A stretch of 27,610 bases of DNA from an uncultured Sphingosinicella sp. (GTDB lineage Bacteria > Pseudomonadota > Alphaproteobacteria > Sphingomonadales > Sphingomonadaceae), in the NCBI GenBank assembly GCA_946886275.1, contig CAMPIH010000007.1:1-27610 (forward strand), in the 5' to 3' direction. This document shows, piece after piece, positions 1-9,623 of the stretch (positions within the stretch are counted from its first letter, which is position 1; the number at the start of each line of letters is the position of its first letter). The notes beneath the pieces are model-generated. The model ran no database searches and was not told the DNA's origin. It worked only from the letters and a program-made list of their open reading frames with translations. The translations under genes were made by a program, and so were the position numbers.

Positions 1-3000
1 ACACGAAGATCGAATCGCCGCTCGTCGCCGAGGCGATGGTGGCGCCGGTGGCCGACGAAGCGAAGATCGTTCCGTCGGACGTGAGCGCTCCCGCGTCGAG
101 CGAACCGCTGCTCGCCGACAAATCGATGAAGGCCACGGCATCGGCATTGTTGATGTCGACGTTGTTGGCGGCCGACGCGGTAAGGAAACTGCCGGCATCG
201 AGCAGGCCGGTGCTGAGCACGCTGCCGCCGGTCGAGCTGAGCTGGATGGCGGCGACGGCATCGGCATTGGCGAGCGCGAGGTCGCCGGCCGCCGTCACTG
301 TGATGTTGTTGCCCGCGGTGACGTTCGCCGCGCCGAATGCTCCACCCGCGTCGGCGAGGAAGTCGTTCCCCGCGTCGGCATCGGCGATCAACGTGTCGTC
401 AGCGCTGTCGAGCTCGATATTGCCGCCCGCGGCGAGCAGGGTGGAGCTGAGGACCTGGCCACCGGTCGAGGTCAGGCGCAATGCATCGGCGGCGTCGCCA
501 TTGTCGAGCCGGAGGTCGCCCGCCGCCTCGACGACGATGTTGCTTCCGAGGCCGCCGCTGACCGGGCCTTCGGAGAAGATGTCGTTGTCGAAGCCGAGAC
601 CGGTCGTGGTGACGTCCGTGCCGGTGAAGGTCCCGCCCGCTGACGCCACGAAATCGTCGCCGGCCTGGGCGAAGGTGACGGCGATGTCGCCGTCGGCGCT
701 CAGGTCCACATCCTCGTCGGCGGTGGCGCTGGCGAGCTGGATGGCGGCCCCCGAGACGAAGATTGAGCCGTTTGCGACAAGCGTGCCGAGGTCGGACGTA
801 CCTCCGCTGGAGACGAAGATGCTGTCGCCGCTGTTCGCAGAGGCAAGGGTGACATCGGTGCCAGCCGAGGCGAAGATCGTTCCGTCGGAGGTGAGCGATC
901 CGGCGTCGAGCGAGCCGGCGCCCGCCGACAGATCTATGAAGGCGATGGCCGTCGCGTCGTTGATGTCGATATTGTCGGCCGCCGAGACGGTCAGGAAGCT
1001 TCCGGCATCGAGCAGGCCGGTGCTGAGCACGCTGCCGCCGGTCGAGCTGAGCTGGATGGCGGCCACGGCATCGGCATTGGCGAGCGCCAGGTCGCCGGCC
1101 GAGGTCACCGTGATGTTGTCGCCGGCCGTGACGTCCGCCGCGCTGAACGCTCCACCCGAATCGGCGAGGAAGTCGTTTCCTGCCTCGGCGGAGGCGATCG
1201 TCGTATCGCCAAAGCTGTCGAGGTCGATCGTTCCGACCGCCTCGAGAAGGGTGCTGCTGGTTATCGCTCCGGCATTGGAAAGAAGCTCGATGAAGCCGGC
1301 GGAATCGCCGCTGGCCAGGCTGACGTCATTATCGGCATGGACGATGATGTTGCTGCCGAGTCCGCCCGAGCCGCCCTCGATTCCGCCGATCGTCTCGCCG
1401 TCGAAGCCGAGGCCGGTGGTGACGATAGTCCCGCCGGTAAAGGCGCCGCCCGTCGCAGTGAAATCGTCGCCCGCCTGGGCAAAGGTGACCGCGATGTCGC
1501 CCGTCGCCGAAAGATCGACGTCGTCGACTGCAGTGCCGCTGTCGAGCAATATGTCGTCGGCCGATACCCGTATCTCTAGGCTCGAGGCGAGGGTGCCGAG
1601 ATCGGCCGTGCCTGACGCCGAGACCAGTATTCCCGCGGCGTCGGCAGAGGCGATCGTCGCGTCCGTATCGGCGAAGGCGAGGAGCGAGCCGACCGCGGAA
1701 AGATCGCCGGCGTCGAGCGAACCTGTCTCGGCTTCGAGCTGCATGAAACCGCCGGCCGTACCGTCATTGATGTCGACATTGTCCGCCGCGAGCACCACGA
1801 AATTGCCGGCAGCTTCGAGAAGCCCGTCGCTCAGCACGTCGCCGTTGAGCGAATTGATATCCAGCGACCCAACGGTGTTGCCATTGTCGAGGCGCGCATC
1901 GGCGATCGTGTCGATCTCGATATTGCTTCCGACGCCGCCGAACGTGCTCTCGGACGACTGAGTCTCGCTGTCGAAGCCGAGACCGGTGGTGACGACGTTG
2001 CTGCCCGTGAAGGCGCCGCCGGCATTGGCCGTGAAGTCATCGCCCGCCTGAGCGAACGTCACCGCGATGTCGCCGCCGGCGCGGAGATCGACATCGTCCG
2101 CGGCGATGCCGCTGTCCAGCTGGATCGAACCGGCGGACACGATGAGGGAGCCGCCCGCGTCGAAAAGGCCGAGTTGGGCCGCTCCGGAGGCGAAGACGAA
2201 GATGGAGGCGCCGCTCGTCGCGGACGCGATCGTCGCAGTTCCGCTCGACGAGGCGAATATATCCTGACCCGAGGTGAGATCGCCGGCATCAAGCGAGGTT
2301 CCGCTTGCCGACAGGCTGATCGAGGTGCCGGCGATCCCATCGTTCATGTCCACATTGGCGGCGGCGGCGAGATCGAGCGAGGTCCCCGCGTCCAACAGGC
2401 CGGCGCTGAAAATGCTTCCTCCGGTCGACTGGAGCTGGATCAGGCCGACGGCCTCGGCATTGTCGAGGGTCAGATCCCCGGCCGACGTGACGATGATGTC
2501 GCTACCGACGAGCGCGGTCACGTTCGAAGCGGTGAAGGCGCCGCCGGCGTCGGCGAGGAAATCGTCGCCTGACGCGGCGCTGGCGATGATCGTGTCGCCG
2601 GCGCTGTCCAGCTCGATATTGGCCCCCGACTGAAGGAGGGTGCTGCTGAATATTCTGCCCTGGGACGATGCGAGCAGAAGCGCCGTCGCCGAATTGCCGT
2701 TGTCGAGCCTGAGGTCACCGACGGCGAACATGAAGATGTTCGACCCGAGCAAGGGGTTCAGCGGCACTTCGGAGAAGATCTCGTCATCGAAGCCGAGGCC
2801 CGTGCTGACCGCATTGCTGCCGGTGATGGTGCCTCCGGCGTTGGCCGTGACGTCGTCGCCGGCCTGAAGCGAGCCGAAGCCGATGTCGCCGCCCGCCGAC
2901 AGATTCAGGTCTGTCCCGGCAACGATGCTGGTGAGCTGGAGATCGTCTCCCGAAAGCGAGACGGACCCGCCGGCGGTGAGAGTCCCGAGGGTCGTCAATC

Positions 3001-6000
3001 CTGCCGAGGAAATGAAGACCGAGCCGGTGGTCGTGACGGCGTCGGCGTCGACTCCGCCCGCGCTCGAGGAAAGATCGACGAAGCCGGCCGCATCGACGGC
3101 GTTGAGGTCGATGCCGTTCGCCGCCGTCACCTGAAGCGACGTGCCGGCATCGAGCAGGCCGTCGCTGAGCACGGACCCGCCGGTGGACGCGAGCGCGATG
3201 CTGGTGCCGGTGACGGCATTGTCGATCCGGACGTCGCCTCCCGCATCGGCGGTAAGGGCGCCGCCGGCATTGACGCTCGCCACGTCTATCGTCGTCGCCG
3301 AATCGAGATCGACATCGCCATCGCTATTGAAACTGTTGCCGTCGATCGATCCGCCGGTGGCGGACAAGAGGAGACTGCTCGTCACGAAGACGTCGTTGAG
3401 GTGGAGGTCGAGCGCCGCATTGGCGGTGAGGCCGGCTGCGCTGAGCGTGTCGCCGCTCACTATGCTGCCACCGGTCGATTCGAGAAAGATGAGGTCGGGC
3501 GCCTCGCCATTGTCGAGCTGAAGCTGCCCGGCGGATTGAACCGCGATATTGCTTCCGTTGCCGACCCGCAGATCGTCGTCCAGCCCAAGCCCGGTCGTCA
3601 CGATCGTTCCGCCGGTGAAGGTTCCGCCGGCGCTTGCGACGAAGTCGTCGCCCGCCTGCGCGAAGCCGACATCGATATCGCTATCGGCGCCGAGCCGGAT
3701 GTCGGTGCCCGCCACCGCGGAATCGATGGCAATGCTGCCGACCGGGACGATCGCCTCGGTGGCCGCCACGGCGAGGACCGGGAGTCCCGCGCTGACGAAG
3801 ATATTGCCCGCGGCACTGAGCGCGCCGACATCGACCGAAAGGGCCCTGATCGAGAGGTCGACGGCCGTCGCCGCGACAAGGCTTCCCGCCCCGGCGAAGA
3901 CGTCGACGCCGGCGTCGATGTCGACATCGCTGCCGGACAAGGTTGCTCCGGCGTCACGGGACTGATGATCGATCGCGATCGAGCCGGAACTGAAGATATC
4001 GAGGAGTCCGGCGGCAATGAGTCCGCCGGTGCCGGTTGCATTGACCGTGACATCGCCGCTCACGTCGACGAGCACGTCGCCGGTCACCTGCACCGCACCG
4101 CCGCTGCTGGTGAAGGCGAAGGCCGGACCCGCCGTCGAAGCCGCGCCATCGGCCAGGGCCGTCAAAGCGGCGAGGCTGATCGCCCCCGTCGCCATATCGT
4201 CGAAGGCGGTTTGGCCCGCGCCATCGAGGAAGCTCGTGAAGCCGTCCCCGCCGATCCCGCTCGAACGGAGCGTGACGAAGCCGAGCGACGCCGATCCCGC
4301 GGCGCCATTGCCGTCGGCGATCGAGATTCGGCTGAGACCGCCGGCGCCATTACCGCTCGCGCCCGCCGGGCCCAGGTTGAAGGCCGATCCGCCGGCCCCG
4401 CCGACTCCGCCGAAGCCATTGCTGTCCAGAGTCGCCGAAGCGCCGGACGGACTGGTGATCGAGCCGCCGGCGACATCCGTCTCGGCCGTTCCACCTTTGC
4501 CGTCGCCCGCATTGCCGCCAGTGCCGCCGGTCGCGCCCTCGAGAGGATTGTCGCCGCCGGCTCCGCCGTCGCCGCCGACACCCTGCGCCTGAAGGAAGAG
4601 GCCGTCGGAGTTGACGACCTGGACCTGGCCGCCGGTCGTCCCAAGGGTGACGACTCCGCCCAGTCCGCTGCCGCCTGTGCCGCCGGTGCCGGCAAAATCG
4701 GAGCCGTCGCCGCCAGTGCCGCCATCGGCGCCGAGGCCGCGCACGCTGAGGTCATAAGTATCGAGCACGATGATCCCGCCGACGCCCGCAACGAGCTCGG
4801 CCGAGCCCCCGGATCCGCTCCCGCCCGTGCCGCCTGCGCCACCGATCCCGCCCGGGACGTTGAATCGGACATCGCTCCCGCCGTTCCCGCCTGGACCGCC
4901 ATAGCCGCCCGCTGCGATCGTGAGCTGACCGAGGGCCGGCTGCCCGCTATTGACCGTGAGGGTGGCGCTGCCGCCCAGGCCAGCGCCGCCGCCGCCGCCG
5001 GCGCCCCCCGACGCTTCGAGTGCGCTACCGCCAAGGCCGCCGCCGCCGCGGACATCGACCATGAGGCTGTCGAGAGAAGAGGCTCCAGCCGAACTGAACT
5101 CGATCGTCGCGTCGCCGCCCGTCCCGGCGAAACCGCTGGTTCCGGCGCCGGTAGCGTCCTGGCTACCGCCGCCGCCGACTCCGGTGACGCTGGCGAACAG
5201 GTCGGTCGTGGTGAGAACGCTGTCGCGGATCGTCACGTCGACCTTGCCACCTGCGCCCGCGCCCGCGGGGCCGACGTCGAAGAAGAAGAAGCTCGGCGAC
5301 GGGACCGAGAAGAGCTCGCATCCCGATGCCGGACAGGACAGGCCGGTGCCGCCGTTGATGAAGATGGTACCACTGCCGCCGTCGGCATACATCTCGATGC
5401 CGAAGGCGGCATCGATCGTGGACCCGTTCGACGCAAGCAGGCTTGCGGTGCCGCCCGTTCCGGAGCCGGGCGCATAATCGCTCTCGCCGACCTCGAAATC
5501 GCCGCCGCCATAACCGTTCGCGACCATGAGCAGATCGCCGCTGATGTCGATCGTCGCGCCGTCCGCGGAAAGAAGGGCGGTGTTGCCGGTGCCGTTTCCG
5601 CCGCTTATGCCGGAGCCGCCCCGGCCGTCGGCAAAGATCTCGACGTCGCCTGACCCCTCGCCCTCGACGTCTATCGTGAACGTCGCGCCCGGGCTCGCGA
5701 TGATGCTCGCCGCACCGCCCGTTCCCGAGCCTCCCGAAGAGCCAAGTCCGGAGCCGCCGACGCCTTCGGCGAAGACTCCCGCATAGCCGACATTGACATT
5801 GCTATCCCCGGTCAGGGTCGCTGTCCCGCCGACTCCGTCTCCGCCCGCGTCGGTCCCATTGGCACCGTAGCCGCTTGCATCGAGGAACAGGGAGTTCGCG
5901 TTCAGGGTGGATCCGCCCTGGACCCCGGCGAAAGCGGTTCCGCCGGTGCCGTCACCGGCGGTGACGGGGTCGCTGCACTCCTTCAGGCCGCAGAAGAAAT

Positions 6001-7705
6001 TCGCGTTGCCGACACCATAAGCATAAACATCCAAAGCACCGGCAACGGAAATCAGTCCGAAATTGGACGCCGACACGAAAGCGGTGCCGCCTTGGCCATT
6101 GCCGCTGACGAGCAAACCAGAGCCGCCAAAGCCGGTTGAATCGAGCTCGGCGTTGCCGCCGACGAAGACCGCTCCTCCGGGGGCGGAGATCGAGGCCGTC
6201 CCGCCCACGGCATTACCGCCGGTATTCGATCCCTGCTCACCGGTTGCGGTTGCCGACAGCGTGGCGTCACCGGCGATCGAGACGATTCCGAAAGCGTTGA
6301 TGGCAGCCGTGCCGCCCCTGCTCGAAGCCCCGACACCGTCGGCGATCGAATCATAGGCCGAATCGGCGCTCAGCGAGGCATCGCCGCCCACGGTGATCGA
6401 CCCGCCGGAGCTCGCCTGCATCTGCGCCGTTCCGGGCGCGCCCGTCGCAAGATCGTCGGCGATGAGATCGAGGTCGCCGCCGACCGAGACGATGCCGCGA
6501 AGACCGGCTTCGACGCTGGCGAAATTGCCCGCCTGAAGTGACAGCGAGCCGGTGAAAGTGAGGGGGTTCTCCGAATCGGCGGTGGCGACGGCGTTATGAG
6601 TGGCTCGGCCGGTCACGTCGGATGAATAGGTGCCGCCGTTGATGGCGATGTCGGCATCGAGCGGGGAACCGGCGTCGCTGCCGATGTTCCCGGCCGTCAC
6701 GTTATGACCCGCCGACAGGATGATTTCCCCGTTGACGACGTTGACGTCGGTGGCGGCGTCGAATCCGGCGCTGCCCGACAGCAGCATCGTCACTGCCTGA
6801 TTCTTGGGTACCGCGACCATGTAGATGCCGTGATTGTCGCCGGTGATACCGGTGCTCGAGGGGCCGCCAGTCGAGCCGGTGTGGACGATCGGCTGGGCAT
6901 TGTCGCTGCCGGCGCCGACGACGATGTCGAAAAGGCCCTGGTTGACGCTGAAGCTGACCTGTTCGCCCGCAATATAGGCCACGGAGCCGTTGACGCGGGT
7001 CGAGCCGCCGTGATTGATCACCGGGGAGACGAGCGCGACGTAGCTGTTCTCGCTGTTCGCGACGATGGACGAGCCGGCTTCGGTAATGATGCTGGAATTG
7101 GGATTCGCGGCGCCGCCATCGAACTGGAACAGGCCGTTCGGATCGATGAAATTGCCTTTGCCGTCGTCGACGACATTGAGCGTCGTCAGAACGAGGTTGC
7201 CGACGTCGAACGAAGCCGTCGAGCCGATGATGATCCCGCCGGGGCTCGAAAAGAGGACGGTCCCGCCGGGAACGACAGCGCCCTGCGCGTCCCTGGCCCG
7301 GCTGATCACGCTTCCGTCGAAGCGCGACGGCACGGTGGTGATGATCCGGTTGAGGACCGCGAAGGTGAGCTGCTCGCCGCCGACCTGGAAGGTGAGCGTA
7401 TGATCCTTCGGAAGGAAATCGAACGTTCCGGACGGTGTCGTCGTTGGAGTCCAGTTGATGATCGCGCTCGGCGTGTTGACGGTGATGGTCTCGGCCATCG
7501 GCGTCGGGGTCGAATCGCGTGAATAAGTGACGTCTCCCGCCGTCGTCGTCGGAGTGGCATTGGGCACGGCTTGCGCGTGGGCCGTTCCCGAATAGCCCGC
7601 CAGCGGCAGCCAGCTGCCGAGGGCGCAGCCGAGAAGGAGGCTTTTTCGCCGCGCGCGCAGCCGCTTCAGTGGGCGGGGCGGATGGCGAGGAAAATGGGCC
7701 ATCAT
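1..7705 (-). CDS. Two-partner secretion exoprotein (TpsA / filamentous-haemagglutinin-like giant adhesin), C-terminus beyond window
   Basis: The minus-strand frame is open from the ATG at 7703-7705 to the left edge, giving at least 2,568 codons with no in-frame stop. The ATG overlaps the tpsB stop as ATGA and has GGAG six bases upstream. The leader is long and basic, with a hydrophobic core and a probable AHA|Q cleavage near residue 45. Residues about 50-340 resemble a TPS secretion domain: strand-rich, with an SSPGGIIIG stretch where FHA-type proteins carry the NPNGI motif, and later ILSAGHNVTAG. Residues about 350-1190 are a GGxGG-rich sector with two C-x4-C pairs (572/577 and 791/796). From about 1200 onward come SSTGGSILSxGLLDAG and FAQAGDDF repeats, as expected for a right-handed beta-helix fibre. 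Family knowledge predicts Sec export, then passage through the TpsB pore and a surface or released role in adhesion. The specific ligand is unknown, and the missing C-terminus prevents judging toxin versus adhesin. Confidence 0.9.
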   Translation of the reverse strand, partial: MMAHFPRHPPRPLKRLRARRKSLLLGCALGSWLPLAGYSGTAHAQAVPNATPTTTAGDVTYSRDSTPTPMAETITVNTPSAIINWTPTTTPSGTFDFLPKDHTLTFQVGGEQLTFAVLNRIITTVPSRFDGSVISRARDAQGAVVPGGTVLFSSPGGIIIGSTASFDVGNLVLTTLNVVDDGKGNFIDPNGLFQFDGGAANPNSSIITEAGSSIVANSENSYVALVSPVINHGGSTRVNGSVAYIAGEQVSFSVNQGLFDIVVGAGSDNAQPIVHTGSTGGPSSTGITGDNHGIYMVAVPKNQAVTMLLSGSAGFDAATDVNVVNGEIILSAGHNVTAGNIGSDAGSPLDADIAINGGTYSSDVTGRATHNAVATADSENPLTFTGSLSLQAGNFASVEAGLRGIVSVGGDLDLIADDLATGAPGTAQMQASSGGSITVGGDASLSADSAYDSIADGVGASSRGGTAAINAFGIVSIAGDATLSATATGEQGSNTGGNAVGGTASISAPGGAVFVGGNAELDSTGFGGSGLLVSGNGQGGTAFVSASNFGLISVAGALDVYAYGVGNANFFCGLKECSDPVTAGDGTGGTAFAGVQGGSTLNANSLFLDASGYGANGTDAGGDGVGGTATLTGDSNVNVGYAGVFAEGVGGSGLGSSGGSGTGGAASIIASPGATFTIDVEGEGSGDVEIFADGRGGSGISGGNGTGNTALLSADGATIDISGDLLMVANGYGGGDFEVGESDYAPGSGTGGTASLLASNGSTIDAAFGIEMYADGGSGTIFINGGTGLSCPASGCELFSVPSPSFFFFDVGPAGAGAGGKVDVTIRDSVLTTTDLFASVTGVGGGGSQDATGAGTSGFAGTGGDATIEFSSAGASSLDSLMVDVRGGGGLGGSALEASGGAGGGGGAGLGGSATLTVNSGQPALGQLTIAAGGYGGPGGNGGSDVRFNVPGGIGGAGGTGGSGSGGSAELVAGVGGIIVLDTYDLSVRGLGADGGTGGDGSDFAGTGGTGGSGLGGVVTLGTTGGQVQVVNSDGLFLQAQGVGGDGGAGGDNPLEGATGGTGGNAGDGKGGTAETDVAGGSITSPSGASATLDSNGFGGVGGAGGSAFNLGPAGASGNGAGGLSRISIADGNGAAGSASLGFVTLRSSGIGGDGFTSFLDGAGQTAFDDMATGAISLAALTALADGAASTAGPAFAFTSSGGAVQVTGDVLVDVSGDVTVNATGTGGLIAAGLLDIFSSGSIAIDHQSRDAGATLSGSDVDIDAGVDVFAGAGSLVAATAVDLSIRALSVDVGALSAAGNIFVSAGLPVLAVAATEAIVPVGSIAIDSAVAGTDIRLGADSDIDVGFAQAGDDFVASAGGTFTGGTIVTTGLGLDDDLRVGNGSNIAVQSAGQLQLDNGEAPDLIFLESTGGSIVSGDTLSAAGLTANAALDLHLNDVFVTSSLLLSATGGSIDGNSFNSDGDVDLDSATTIDVASVNAGGALTADAGGDVRIDNAVTGTSIALASTGGSVLSDGLLDAGTSLQVTAANGIDLNAVDAAGFVDLSSSAGGVDADAVTTTGSVFISSAGLTTLGTLTAGGSVSLSGDDLQLTSIVAGTDLNLSAGGDIGFGSLQAGDDVTANAGGTITGSNAVSTGLGFDDEIFSEVPLNPLLGSNIFMFAVGDLRLDNGNSATALLLASSQGRIFSSTLLQSGANIELDSAGDTIIASAASGDDFLADAGGAFTASNVTALVGSDIIVTSAGDLTLDNAEAVGLIQLQSTGGSIFSAGLLDAGTSLDLAAAANVDMNDGIAGTSISLSASGTSLDAGDLTSGQDIFASSSGTATIASATSGASIFVFASGAAQLGLFDAGGSLIVSAGSIQLDSGIAADDVDLRAGGDIAVTFAQAGDDFTANAGGAFTGSNVVTTGLGFDSETQSSESTFGGVGSNIEIDTIADARLDNGNTVGSLDINSLNGDVLSDGLLEAAGNFVVLAADNVDINDGTAGGFMQLEAETGSLDAGDLSAVGSLLAFADTDATIASADAAGILVSASGTADLGTLASSLEIRVSADDILLDSGTAVDDVDLSATGDIAVTFAQAGDDFTATGGAFTGGTIVTTGLGFDGETIGGIEGGSGGLGSNIIVHADNDVSLASGDSAGFIELLSNAGAITSSTLLEAVGTIDLDSFGDTTIASAEAGNDFLADSGGAFSAADVTAGDNITVTSAGDLALANADAVAAIQLSSTGGSVLSTGLLDAGSFLTVSAADNIDINDATAIAFIDLSAGAGSLDAGSLTSDGTIFASAGTDVTLASANSGDSIFVSSGGTSDLGTLVANGSIFVSGAAIQLASATADEDVDLSADGDIAVTFAQAGDDFVASAGGTFTGTDVTTTGLGFDNDIFSEGPVSGGLGSNIVVEAAGDLRLDNGDAADALRLTSTGGQVLSSTLLAAGGNIELDSADDTLIADADAGNDFLADAGGAFGAANVTAGNNITVTAAGDLALANADAVAAIQLSSTGGSVLSTGLLDAGSFLTASAANNVDINNADAVAFIDLSASSGSLDAGALTSDGTIFASSATGATIASATSGDSIFV
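201..3664 (-). repeat. In-frame beta-helix repeat array of the TpsA-like exoprotein
   Basis: The coding repeats are visible at DNA and protein level. The FAQAGDD landmark (one copy reads FGSLQAGDD) begins at plus-strand positions 656, 1466, 2039, 2855 and 3647. This gives spacings of 810, 573, 816 and 792 bases, all multiples of three. A second landmark, SSTGGSVLSxGLLDAG, recurs near 201, 1011, 1818, 2394 and 3153. The copies at 201 and 1011 are almost identical at DNA level over tens of bases, pointing to recent duplication or conversion. The other copies are more diverged. The array continues towards the left edge, so the total copy number is unknown. Confidence 0.8.
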
Positions 7706-9546
7706 CTGAAGCTCCATGGCCAGAGTCGGGTGGTCAGGCTGACAAGAATGCGCGGACTACGATCGGATCGAAGAAGCGTTCGGTCGAGCGGCAGCGCGAG
7801 CATCGCCTCGATCCTCAGGCGGTCCCCCCAGGCGGCGCGAAAGCCGCCGCCGACCGACGTCAGCTCCTGGCGGCCGACGGCGAGGACGACGTCCTCGTTC
7901 CACACCCAGGCCTGATCGGCGAACAGGAAGGGCTGGATTGCCCATTCGCGCGGGCCGCGCGGGAAAGCCGAACCGAAGCGAAGCTCGGCCGAGGCCGCAA
8001 GGCCGCTGTCGCCGAGGATCGTGCCGGGATCATAGCCGCGCCCGATCGTGTAGTTGCCGGCAGCGAATTCCTCGAAGCTGAACAGCGGGTCGTCGCTATA
8101 TTGCCCCCGCGCCGACGCCGCGATCGAGAAGCGCGGATCGGGCCGGAACTCGCCTTCGAGTCCGCCGCGGAACAAGGTCGCGGTCGGATTGCCCTCGATC
8201 CGGGTCGGCGGCACCGCGCCTGGAAGAAGGCATTCCGTCAGCGGCCGGCAGGGCTCGCTCGCACCGAGCACGTCGAGACCCTGACGGATCTCGGCAAGCC
8301 CGCTCAATCGCCAGGCCGGCTCGGCCGGAGTGAACCGAGGATCGCCGACCGGGAGACCGATCTGGTCGAAGGTCAGGCGAGCGAAGGCCACTCGGAGCCG
8401 ATCGCGGCTGAACTCGAAGTCGTTGAAATCGACGTCCTGGTTGACGAAGTCGATCCCGACCTGGCCGCGCACGGTCCGCTCCTGGCGCCGAATGAACGGA
8501 TAGCTCGCGTCGATCGTGGCGAACAGGGTTCGCGACCGGATGTCGACCAAAGGATCGCCGAGATCGGGCTCGGCCCAGGCATGGGTGATCTGGCCACCGA
8601 TCGCCAGGCCTTCGCTTCCGAGCCTGAAATCATGGGCGAGCTGGATCGTCTGCTGTTCCTGGAAGTCGAGCGTGCTGAACAGGGCCAGGGTCGTCCGGTC
8701 ACCGAGACCGGTGAGTCCGAAGACCTGCCCGCGCAGAAGAGCGCCCCATCGCCCGAGCTCTTCCGAGCCGAGATTCTGGACGGTGAAATCGACCAGGGCC
8801 GGAGTGCGCAGGACCGTGACTTCGCCGATCACCTCTCCCCGGGCACCGCCGGCGGACCGAAGCGCGAGGCGGACATCATAGCCTGGAAGGTCACCCGCGA
8901 GGAGCAGATAGCGTTCCGCATCGTAGCGATTGAACACCTCCTGCTCGGTCAGTCGCTCGAGATAGCCGGCGATCGTCCGTTCGGCCCGTCCGGCATCGCC
9001 GCGCACCCGGAGCCCGACCAGCTTCGCCATCAACACCTGGAAGCGGACGTTGCCGTCGGCGATCCGTTGTTCGGGCACTTCGATCGAGGCGACGTAACCC
9101 GCCTCGCGAAGAATGGTCGCGGCGCGGTCGCGAATCTCGCAGATCACGGAGACCGGCTGCTCCTGGCCGACGAAGGCGGCATAAGCCGGCCGAAGCGAGT
9201 CAGCCGGGAGTCCGCGCAGATCATCGAACTGCACCGAAGCGAGGGTGAACCTGATGTCGCGATATTCGGGCCGGTCGAGCGCGCAGGGCGCCCGCTCGAC
9301 TCCGCCTTCGACGGTCAGTCGAGATCGAGGTGCCTGAGTCCGGTCGGGCGCCGTTCGCTCAATCTGCTCGCGGGTCGGCGCCAGTGGCTGCTGCGGCGGA
9401 GTCACCTGCGCAAGGACCGGGCTCGTCGCCAGCGCCGCCGCTGCAAGAGTTCCGAGTCGCAAGCTGCCGTGAAGGCCGATTCGACGGCCCCCCTTGCTCG
9501 GTTTCTCTCTCCTGTGAGGAGCCCGAATAGTAAATTTTCTGGTCAC
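7702..9546 (-). CDS. ShlB/FhaC/HecB-family two-partner secretion transporter (TpsB), 614 aa
   Basis: An outer-membrane beta-barrel predicted to export the adjacent TpsA exoprotein. The start is GTG at 9544-9546 with a purine-rich GGGGGGAG upstream. The leader is unusually long and basic (about 47 residues, ending SPVLA|Q). A POTRA_2-type segment lies at about residues 98-176. The remainder alternates like a 16-stranded barrel and ends in WSFR with a C-terminal aromatic signal. The loop-6 signature of the family (VRGY type) appears as IGRGYDPG at 501-508, and the partner FxD-type barrel motif as FLFADQ at 540-545. An extracellular-loop candidate holds a Cys pair (433 and 439). The length is slightly above the usual 550-590, mostly because of the leader. 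The stop overlaps the tpsA start by ATGA, so the pair should be translationally coupled. An internal start cannot be excluded, but no better ATG/GTG precedes the hydrophobic core. Confidence 0.92.
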   Translation of the reverse strand: MTRKFTIRAPHRREKPSKGGRRIGLHGSLRLGTLAAAALATSPVLAQVTPPQQPLAPTREQIERTAPDRTQAPRSRLTVEGGVERAPCALDRPEYRDIRFTLASVQFDDLRGLPADSLRPAYAAFVGQEQPVSVICEIRDRAATILREAGYVASIEVPEQRIADGNVRFQVLMAKLVGLRVRGDAGRAERTIAGYLERLTEQEVFNRYDAERYLLLAGDLPGYDVRLALRSAGGARGEVIGEVTVLRTPALVDFTVQNLGSEELGRWGALLRGQVFGLTGLGDRTTLALFSTLDFQEQQTIQLAHDFRLGSEGLAIGGQITHAWAEPDLGDPLVDIRSRTLFATIDASYPFIRRQERTVRGQVGIDFVNQDVDFNDFEFSRDRLRVAFARLTFDQIGLPVGDPRFTPAEPAWRLSGLAEIRQGLDVLGASEPCRPLTECLLPGAVPPTRIEGNPTATLFRGGLEGEFRPDPRFSIAASARGQYSDDPLFSFEEFAAGNYTIGRGYDPGTILGDSGLAASAELRFGSAFPRGPREWAIQPFLFADQAWVWNEDVVLAVGRQELTSVGGGFRAAWGDRLRIEAMLALPLDRTLLRSDRSPRILVSLTTRLWPWSFR

Positions 9547-9623
9547 GCCTTCGAGCTCCCCCCTGGAGTTCTGGCCTTGCCCTTCTTACCAGATTTGGAC
9601 GCTTCACCAACAGCATGCCTCGC

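Noticed and set aside
36..1961. 641-codon plus-strand open frame
   Set aside because: It is antisense to the exoprotein repeats. Its residues are Ser/Ala/Pro-rich mirror composition of the repeat DNA, and the minus frame gives a coherent TpsA repeat protein.
201..3664. CRISPR array or non-coding satellite
   Set aside because: Repeat spacings are hundreds of bases, all multiples of three, and lie in an open reading frame, so they are protein repeats.
3401..5653. 750-codon plus-strand open frame rich in Ala, Arg and Asp
   Set aside because: It is a shadow of the Gly-rich sector of the exoprotein. There is no ribosome binding site and no domain.
9359..9616. 85-codon minus-strand frame overlapping the start of tpsB
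   Set aside because: Arg/Ser-rich sequence in a different frame from tpsB, with no ribosome binding site or recognizable feature.
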